A stretch of DNA of 49,524 nucleotides, taken from NCBI GenBank assembly GCA_035465395.1, contig DATHRK010000064.1, positions 1 to 49,524 on the forward strand, read 5' to 3'. This DNA comes from DATHRK01 sp035465395 (lineage in GTDB: Bacteria > Gemmatimonadota > Gemmatimonadetes > Longimicrobiales > RSA9). Below are positions 44,008 through 49,524 of the stretch, piece by piece (position 1 is the stretch's first letter; each line of letters begins with the position of its first letter). A model generated the notes under the pieces. It had not been told where the DNA came from, ran no database searches, and saw only the letters and a program-made list of their open reading frames with translations. The position numbers and the translations under genes are program-made.

Positions 44008-44604
44008 ATGTCGATGTTCAAGAAGTCCCAAGACGAGCAGAGAACGGTGGACATGAAAGACCGGCCGCAAGTGGCAACAGGGAGCAACGACGGCGTCATC
44101 TCGATCGTAGGGTCGGGGATGAAGGTCAACGGCGACGTCGAGACGGAGGGCACGATCCGCATCGAGGGACGCGTCGAGGGGACCGTCCGGGCGGGCAAGG
44201 CCGTCGTCGTCGGGAAAGATGGTCGCATAAAGGGCGACATCTTTACCCAGGACGCCGTCGTCGGTGGGGAAGTGAACGGCACGATCGTCGCCGAGAGCCG
44301 CATCGAGCTGCAGGCCACCTGTGTGGTGGACGGGGAGATCCGGGCGCGCCGGATCCAGCTCGATGAAGGCGGACGGGTCAACGGCCGGGTCCATACGGGC
44401 GAGGTCACCAAGGCGGCCTCGGGTGCCTCCGGTTCGACCAGCTCCGCGGCGCCGGGTTCGTCGTCGGGCTCGTCCTCGTCGGACGCACGGTCGTCAGCCG
44501 GCGGAGGCAACTCCGGGGCGTCGTCGAGCTCCGGCGCGGACTCCCGCTCGGACAGCGCGTCGACCGCAACGGCCACGGCCGGGTCGGGTTCGAACAAGCG
44601 CTGA
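44008..44604 (+). CDS. Bactofilin cytoskeletal protein
   Basis: 198 aa. A short N-terminus precedes the bactofilin beta-helix (SIVGSGMKVNGDVETEGTIRIEGRVEGTVRAGKAVVVGKDGRIKGDIF...VNGRV), recognisable by Gly/Val-rich six-residue turns. The last 70 residues are a Ser/Gly/Ala-rich low-complexity tail. Bactofilins form filaments that position wall enzymes, and in Myxococcus they organise ParB-DNA. Location after parAB and an M23 peptidase fits either role. Confidence 0.94.
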   Translation: MSMFKKSQDEQRTVDMKDRPQVATGSNDGVISIVGSGMKVNGDVETEGTIRIEGRVEGTVRAGKAVVVGKDGRIKGDIFTQDAVVGGEVNGTIVAESRIELQATCVVDGEIRARRIQLDEGGRVNGRVHTGEVTKAASGASGSTSSAAPGSSSGSSSSDARSSAGGGNSGASSSSGADSRSDSASTATATAGSGSNKR

Positions 44605-44628
44605 GACGAGGCCGACATCGAAGGTGCC

Positions 44629-44665
44629 CACGGCGGGCCGGATCCGGGTGGTTCGGCCCGCCGTG
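44629..44665 (+). terminator. Terminator after the parAB-M23-bactofilin operon
   Basis: CACGGCGGGCCG (44629-44640) pairs perfectly with CGGCCCGCCGTG (44654-44665), 13-nt loop, followed by CTTTCG. Confidence 0.75.
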
Positions 44666-44767
44666 CTTTCGCGCATCTGTCGATCCAACGCACTGTCACA
44701 TATCAAGTTATGCAACAGCTGTGCTTGCTGAAGCCCGCTTCCTCGCGATGAGCGCCGCCGAGTCCAC

Positions 44768-45520
44768 ATGAACCTCGCCGAACTCGTCCGCTACCTGGAC
44801 GAATACCTCACGGTTCGAGACATTCCCGACAGCGACGGGGCGCTGAACGGGCTGCAAGTGGAGGGGCCGGACGAGGTCGCCTCCATCGCCGTGACCGTGG
44901 ACGCCTCCGAGGCATCCATCCGGGCCGCGGTCGATGCCGGGGCCGATCTGCTCATCGTTCACCACGGCATGTTCTGGGACGGCAACCGCGCGGCCACCGG
45001 GGCGCGCTACCGCCGCCTGAAGCTGCTGCTGGACAACGACCTCGCGCTCTACTCGGTGCACCTGCCCCTGGACGTCCACGCCGAGGTCGGCAACAACGCG
45101 TTGCTGGCCCGCAAGCTCGGCGTCCGGATTCGCGGGCGCTTCGGATCGCACCTCGGTATTCCCATCGGCGTCTACGGTGACCTCGAGATCTCTCTGGACG
45201 GGTTACGGGATCGGCTGGCGAGTACGGTCGATGCACCGGCGCGCGTGATCGCGGGCGGGCCCGATCCGGTCGGTAGCATCGGAGTGGTGACGGGATCGGG
45301 GGCGTCGGCGCTGGCGGACGCGGCCGCGCTCGGCCTCGACGCTCTGGTGACCGGCGAAGCCAAACACCACGACTTCTTCGAGGCCATGGAGGGAGGCGTC
45401 AGCCTGCTTCTGGGCGGCCACTACGCGACCGAGACCTTCGGGGTCCGAGCGCTGGGCTCGCACCTCGAAGAGCGATTCTCGATTCCCTGGACCTACCTGC
45501 ACCTGCCGACGGGGATGTAG
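44768..45520 (+). CDS. Nif3-like dinuclear metal centre protein
   Basis: 250 aa. Family marks: DSDGALNGLQVEG at the N-terminus, VTVDASEASIRAAVDAGADLLIVHHGMFW (metal-binding HHG), YSVHLPLDVHAEVGNNALLA, then VVTGSGAS, LVTGEAKHHDFFEA and LLGGHYATETFGV. These are the metal-ligand segments of the hexameric NIF3/YbgI family (possible GTP cyclohydrolase I type 2 relatives). The biological role is unsettled. It lies about 100 nt past the terminator and has its own start region; no clear promoter is seen. Confidence 0.92.
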   Translation: MNLAELVRYLDEYLTVRDIPDSDGALNGLQVEGPDEVASIAVTVDASEASIRAAVDAGADLLIVHHGMFWDGNRAATGARYRRLKLLLDNDLALYSVHLPLDVHAEVGNNALLARKLGVRIRGRFGSHLGIPIGVYGDLEISLDGLRDRLASTVDAPARVIAGGPDPVGSIGVVTGSGASALADAAALGLDALVTGEAKHHDFFEAMEGGVSLLLGGHYATETFGVRALGSHLEERFSIPWTYLHLPTGM

Positions 45521-45575
45521 GACGCGGCGCCCGCCAGTCCTGGACGCCCGCCGGGCCTGGCTGCCACCCACGGTG

Positions 45576-47258
45576 TCAGCGCCGCATCATGCGGTCGCGG
45601 GCCGGCTTGAATTCCGACGTCTCGAACCACTGCGGCGGGGCCGGATCCCGGGCCACGTCGTAGGCCACGAGCATCATCAGGCGGGCCTGCTGCACCGCCC
45701 CCGACAGGTCCATCGAGGGATCGTACTCGTCGGAGGGTTGGTGATAGTCGCGGGCGTCGTAGGTCGATAGCTGACGCTCCCCCCAGCCGGCGGGCCGGCC
45801 GCGGTACGCGAGACCGTGCTCGATATAGATCGCCGGCACCCCGGCCCGGGCGAAGGGAAAGTGGTCGGACCGAAAGAAGAACCCGCGCTCCGGGGCGCGA
45901 TCGGGGCTCACCCGCATCCCCAGCTGGGCGGCCCTTTCCTGCACCACTACGCCGAGCGTGGACCGGTCCGCTCCCAGCGGCACTACGTCTTCCGTCTCGC
46001 CCCAGAGGTTCCCGCCGTCGACGTTGACGTTGGCAAGAGTCCGGCGGAGCGGCACGACCGGATTCCGGACGTAGTGCTCGGCGCCCAGCAGCCCCGCCTC
46101 CTCCGCCGCGGTGGCGATGAAGACCAGCGATCGGCGTGGTCTCGGGTCGAGCGAGCCGAAGGCCTCGGCGATCTCCAGCAGAAGCGCGACACCGCTGGCG
46201 TTGTCGTACGCGCCGTTGTAAACGGAGTCCCCGTCCACCGCCGGCCCGACCCCCAGGTGGTCGTAGTGGGTGGTCAGCACGACCGCTTCGGCCCGACCGA
46301 CCGGATCGGCACCGGGCAGCACACCGATCACGTTGGAAGTCTGGAGCTCGCGTACCGTGGACCGGACCGTCCCGCGGGCGCGAAGGCCGGTGGACACCGC
46401 GCGGAACTCCCGGCGCGCCGCCGCCGCGGTCATGTCCCCGAGGTCCATCCCGGCGGCGGAGAACAGCGCCCTGGCGAACTCCGTCGTGACCCAGCCCTGC
46501 AGGGGCGCCACGGCCGCGCCGTCCAGGCGCGGCGGCAGCGTGTACTGCTCTCCCGTCCACGACGCCTCGACGACGCTCCAGGGGTAGCCGGCCCGCGCGT
46601 CCGCGTGCACCAGCAGGACGCCGGCGGCGCCCCTGCGCGCGGCCTCCTCCAGCTTGTACGTCCAGCGGCCGTAGTAGGTGAGCGCGATGCCGTCGAAGCG
46701 GTCCGGCTCGTCGGGCGGAGCCGGCGGGTCCCCCACGAGCACGAGCGCCAGGCGTCCGGTCAGGTCGATCCCGCCGAAGTCGTCCCAATCGTACTCGGGC
46801 GCGTCGATCCCGTAGCCCACAAAGACGAGCTCGCCCTCCACGTCGATCGCGCTGTCCGCGACGCCGGCCCAGAGCACCGCTTGGGAGGGGATGGTCGCCG
46901 CGAGGCTCGGCGCGGCGTCATCGGAGGAGCGGGGACTCATTCGAAGCGATGAGCGGTCCGCGTCGGTGGCGGACCCGAGCACGCGAAATCGCTGGAGATA
47001 GCCGAAGCCGGGGGCTTCCAGGCCGGAACGCGCGAACTGAGCCGCGATGTAGGCGGCCGCCGCTTCGCCGCCGGGAGAGCCGGGTGCGCGCCCGGCCAAC
47101 TCATCCGCGGCGAGGAAGCGCAGGTGGGCGTCGATGTCGCGCGCCGTGATCGACTCGAGCGCCTCCTGCAGATCGGCGGCGGCCGCCGCCCCCAGCACGG
47201 CGAGCCCCACCAGGGCGACGCTCGGGCGCAAGGCCCGGCGGATCCGACGGCTCCACAT
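45576..47258 (-). CDS. Exported M28 family aminopeptidase with PA domain
   Basis: 560 aa. ATG 47258 follows GAGGAGG at 7-nt spacing. The signal peptide (SVALVGLAVLGAAAAA) is followed by an M28 N-terminal part, a protease-associated insert (ELVFVGYGIDAPEYDWDDFGGIDLTGRLALVLVGDPP... GAAGVLLVHAD) and the zinc peptidase domain: VVLTTHYDHLG, NGAYDNASGVALLLEIAEAF, FIATAAEEAGLLGAEHYV, ANVNVDGGNLWG and DYHQPSDEYDP. All expected zinc ligands are present. Convergent with the nif3-like gene. Confidence 0.94.
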   Translation of the reverse strand: MWSRRIRRALRPSVALVGLAVLGAAAAADLQEALESITARDIDAHLRFLAADELAGRAPGSPGGEAAAAYIAAQFARSGLEAPGFGYLQRFRVLGSATDADRSSLRMSPRSSDDAAPSLAATIPSQAVLWAGVADSAIDVEGELVFVGYGIDAPEYDWDDFGGIDLTGRLALVLVGDPPAPPDEPDRFDGIALTYYGRWTYKLEEAARRGAAGVLLVHADARAGYPWSVVEASWTGEQYTLPPRLDGAAVAPLQGWVTTEFARALFSAAGMDLGDMTAAAARREFRAVSTGLRARGTVRSTVRELQTSNVIGVLPGADPVGRAEAVVLTTHYDHLGVGPAVDGDSVYNGAYDNASGVALLLEIAEAFGSLDPRPRRSLVFIATAAEEAGLLGAEHYVRNPVVPLRRTLANVNVDGGNLWGETEDVVPLGADRSTLGVVVQERAAQLGMRVSPDRAPERGFFFRSDHFPFARAGVPAIYIEHGLAYRGRPAGWGERQLSTYDARDYHQPSDEYDPSMDLSGAVQQARLMMLVAYDVARDPAPPQWFETSEFKPARDRMMRR

Positions 47259-47406
47259 CACGCGACCTCCTCTCGCGGCGGGAGGCTCTCTCGACGGGCG
47301 TCCCCGCGGCACCCGGCCAATCGAACATACGGGCCGGTTGTTGGCCACCACCGGCGGGTATTACCGTCCCCGCCCACAAGACATCCGTTCCCCGGAGGGA
47401 GCCCGC

Positions 47407-49524
47407 ATGCTGGAGAGCGATCGGTCCGATCTCATGGAGTCGCATTGCCCGGCAGCGCGGGCGCGGCGCCCCACGCTTTATGCGTTGCTCGCGCTCGCAT
47501 GGTCGGGAGGGCCCCTGCAAGCCCAGCAGGCGGTCCCCGATCCCGCGTCCTTCCTGGGGCACGAGGTCGGCGCCGATCGGCGCCTGGCGGACTGGACCGA
47601 GGTCACCGCCTACCTGGATGCCGTGGCGCAGGCGAGCCAACGTGTCCAGCTCGACACGCTCGGCCCGACCACGCTGAGCCGGCCGTTCGTCATGCTGACC
47701 ATCTCCTCCCCGGAGAACCTCGCGCGGCTCGACCGGCTCCACGAGGTGCAGCGCAAGCTGGCCGACCCGCGCACGATCGGCCCGGATGACGACGTCGAAG
47801 CGCTTCTGGCCGAGGGCCGCGCCGTCGTGCTCATCACCTCTTCGATCCACTCGACCGAGGTCGGCGCGACGCAGGTGCCCATGGCCATCGTGCACCGGCT
47901 CGCGACGTCCGAAAGCGAACGCGTGCGGCGCATCCTGGACGAGGTCGTTCTCCTCCTCATCCCCTCGCTCAATCCCGACGGCGTGGACATGGTGGTGGAC
48001 TGGTACGAGCGCACGCTGGACCAGCCCTGGGAGGGCGCCGGCCCGCCGTTCCTCTACCACCACTACGTGGGGCACGACAACAACCGGGACTGGTACGCAT
48101 TCACGCAGGCGGAGACCCGCCTCGCGATCGAGCACGGCCACAACGACTGGCATCCGCAGATCGTCCACGACATCCACCAGCAGGGCTCTCGCGGCTCGCG
48201 CTTCTTCCTGCCCCCGTGGATCGACCCGGTCGAGCCGAACGTCGACCCGCTGCTGGTCCAGGCGATCAACGACCTGGGGACGCACATGGCCTGGCGTATG
48301 GGCATGGAGGGCAAGAAGGGCGTCGTGGTGAACGCGACCTACGACGCGTGGACGCCGGCGCGGGCGTACCAGCACTATCACGGCGGCGTGCGCATCCTGA
48401 GCGAGACCGCCTCGGCCAACATGGCGAGCCCCGTCGAGCTCCCGTTCGACACGCTCACGCCGGGCCGCAACTTCCACGCGCGGGAACCAAGCTGGAATTT
48501 CTCCGACCCGTGGCCGGGCGGCACGTGGCGGCTGGCCGACATCGTCGACTACATGGAGTCGGGGGCGATGGCGCTGCTCGACCACGCGGCCGCAAACCGC
48601 GAGATGTGGCTGCGCAACTTCCTGCGTGTCGGCGAGCGTGCGGTCGCGGGCTGGGAGGACTGGCCGGAGGCGTGGCTCATCCCGGCCGACCAGCGCGACC
48701 CGGGCGCGCTGGAGGAGCTGCTGCGCATCCTGCGCGTGGCCGACGTCGAGGTGCACCGCGCCGACGCGCCCGTGCGGTCCTCCGGAACCACCGGTGATGC
48801 GGCGGGCTTCCCGGGCGCCGAGGCCGACCGGGACCGCACGTTCCCGGCGGGCACCTACGTCGTGCCCATGCGCCAGCCGTACGCGGCGTTCGCCCAGACC
48901 GTCCTCGAGCGGCAGGATTACCCCGATCTGCGGCAGTATCCCGGGGGCCCGCCACGGGCACCGTACGACGTCACCGCACACACGCTGCCCCTGCTCCTGG
49001 GCGTGGAGGCGTACCCCGCCGCGTCGCTCGAAGGCGGGCTGGCGGCGGCGCTCGGGCCCGTCGTGGAAGGCTCCGAAGATCCGCGCGCGGTGCTGGCGGC
49101 GGCTGGCGGGACGCTGGAAGGCGAGGATTGGCCCAGGATAGCGGTGTATCGCAGCCACGCCGCGTCCATGGACGAAGGCTGGACGCGCTGGGTCCTGGAC
49201 ACCTACGGCATCCCCTACCGGAGCCTCGAGGACGCGGACCTGCGGGCCGGGGCACTCGCGAGCGTGGACGTCCTTCTGCTTCCTTCACAGGACCCTGAAG
49301 AGATCGCCGCGGGGCTCGACGAGGGCGAGACGTTCCCGGAGTACGCGGGCGGGCTCGGCGACCCCGGCGGCGCGGCCATACGCGCGTTCGTCGAGGGCGG
49401 AGGGCGGCTGGTCGCGCTCGAGGAGGCCTCGGAGTACGCGATCGAGGAGTTGGAGCTGCCCCTGCGCGACGCCACGAACGGCCTCTCGGACTCCCAGTTC
49501 TACATCCCGGGATCGATCCTCGGG
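47407..49524 (+). CDS. Exported M14-type zinc carboxypeptidase (cut by right window edge)
   Basis: At least 706 codons are open to the edge. ATG 47407 has GGAGGGA seven nt upstream. The signal peptide is TLYALLALAWSGGPLQAQ. The M14 zinc site is SSIHSTEVGATQ (HxxE) with the third ligand in VHDIHQQG, plus SLNPDGVDMV, HDNNRDW and the Glu of RILSETAS expected to be catalytic. After residue 400 a second region follows that resembles the C-terminal part of large M14-like peptidases with a GATase-like fold (RIAVYRSHAASMDEGWTRWVLDTYGIPYRSL). The C-terminus is not visible. It is divergent from the M28 gene. Confidence 0.9.
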   Translation, partial: MLESDRSDLMESHCPAARARRPTLYALLALAWSGGPLQAQQAVPDPASFLGHEVGADRRLADWTEVTAYLDAVAQASQRVQLDTLGPTTLSRPFVMLTISSPENLARLDRLHEVQRKLADPRTIGPDDDVEALLAEGRAVVLITSSIHSTEVGATQVPMAIVHRLATSESERVRRILDEVVLLLIPSLNPDGVDMVVDWYERTLDQPWEGAGPPFLYHHYVGHDNNRDWYAFTQAETRLAIEHGHNDWHPQIVHDIHQQGSRGSRFFLPPWIDPVEPNVDPLLVQAINDLGTHMAWRMGMEGKKGVVVNATYDAWTPARAYQHYHGGVRILSETASANMASPVELPFDTLTPGRNFHAREPSWNFSDPWPGGTWRLADIVDYMESGAMALLDHAAANREMWLRNFLRVGERAVAGWEDWPEAWLIPADQRDPGALEELLRILRVADVEVHRADAPVRSSGTTGDAAGFPGAEADRDRTFPAGTYVVPMRQPYAAFAQTVLERQDYPDLRQYPGGPPRAPYDVTAHTLPLLLGVEAYPAASLEGGLAAALGPVVEGSEDPRAVLAAAGGTLEGEDWPRIAVYRSHAASMDEGWTRWVLDTYGIPYRSLEDADLRAGALASVDVLLLPSQDPEEIAAGLDEGETFPEYAGGLGDPGGAAIRAFVEGGGRLVALEEASEYAIEELELPLRDATNGLSDSQFYIPGSILG

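Overview
This 49.5-kb window is a high-GC bacterial chromosome segment carrying the replication-origin neighbourhood. The gene set includes two ECF sigma modules with odd partners, glycogen-binding (CBM48-like) cell-envelope proteins, DUF4382 and Kelch/TIG lipoproteins, an M56 peptidase fused to HEAT repeats, and M14/M28 exported peptidases. Together with frequent GTG/TTG starts and the rpmH-dnaA-dnaN block, this suggests a soil- or sediment-type Gemmatimonadota. That is an inference from gene content; no 16S rRNA gene is present. I see no transposase, integrase, tRNA, rRNA or CRISPR array.

Layout. (1) 1-538 (-): truncated DUF411 CxxC protein. (2) 948-8698 (+): a nine-gene, mostly translationally coupled operon for a membrane-bound group 1 [NiFe] uptake hydrogenase: small subunit, large subunit, cytochrome b, maturation protease, hypA, hypB, hypC, hypD, hypE. 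HypA lacks its zinc domain and hypF is not in the window. (3) 8711-13174 (-): gamma-glutamyltranspeptidase, MscS channel, DUF5996 protein. (4) 13281-18393 (-): Kelch/TIG lipoprotein, then an ECF sigma operon with two CBM48-like proteins and an exported protein. (5) 18652-22189: DUF4382 lipoprotein (+), then a leftward amidohydrolase-DUF4230-small membrane protein operon. (6) 22448-24350 (+): a second ECF sigma factor and its zinc-finger anti-sigma factor. (7) 24398-28393 (-): BlaI repressor, M56/HEAT sensor peptidase and a second HEAT protein, with a paired dyad operator at 28416-28453 between blaI and a divergent FAD oxidoreductase. (8) 30040-32509: PDZ protein and pyrE (+), converging on a PpiC-type isomerase (-).

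(9) Origin core. dnaN and dnaA run left; rpmH, rnpA, yidD and yidC run right. The dnaA-dnaN gap holds inverted repeats and near-consensus DnaA boxes. An acyP/holin-like/ABC-ATPase block (-) sits where mnmE/mnmG/rsmG often lie. An 818-bp gap with two parS-like sites and a consensus DnaA box precedes parA, parB, an M23 peptidase and a bactofilin (+). (10) 44768-49524: Nif3-like protein, M28 peptidase (-) and an M14-type metallopeptidase running off the right edge.

The most unusual observations are the zinc-finger-less HypA, the sigma/CBM48 module, the M56-HEAT BlaI system with its operator, an rnpA without a usable canonical start codon, and a parS nested inside a longer near-concentric inverted repeat.
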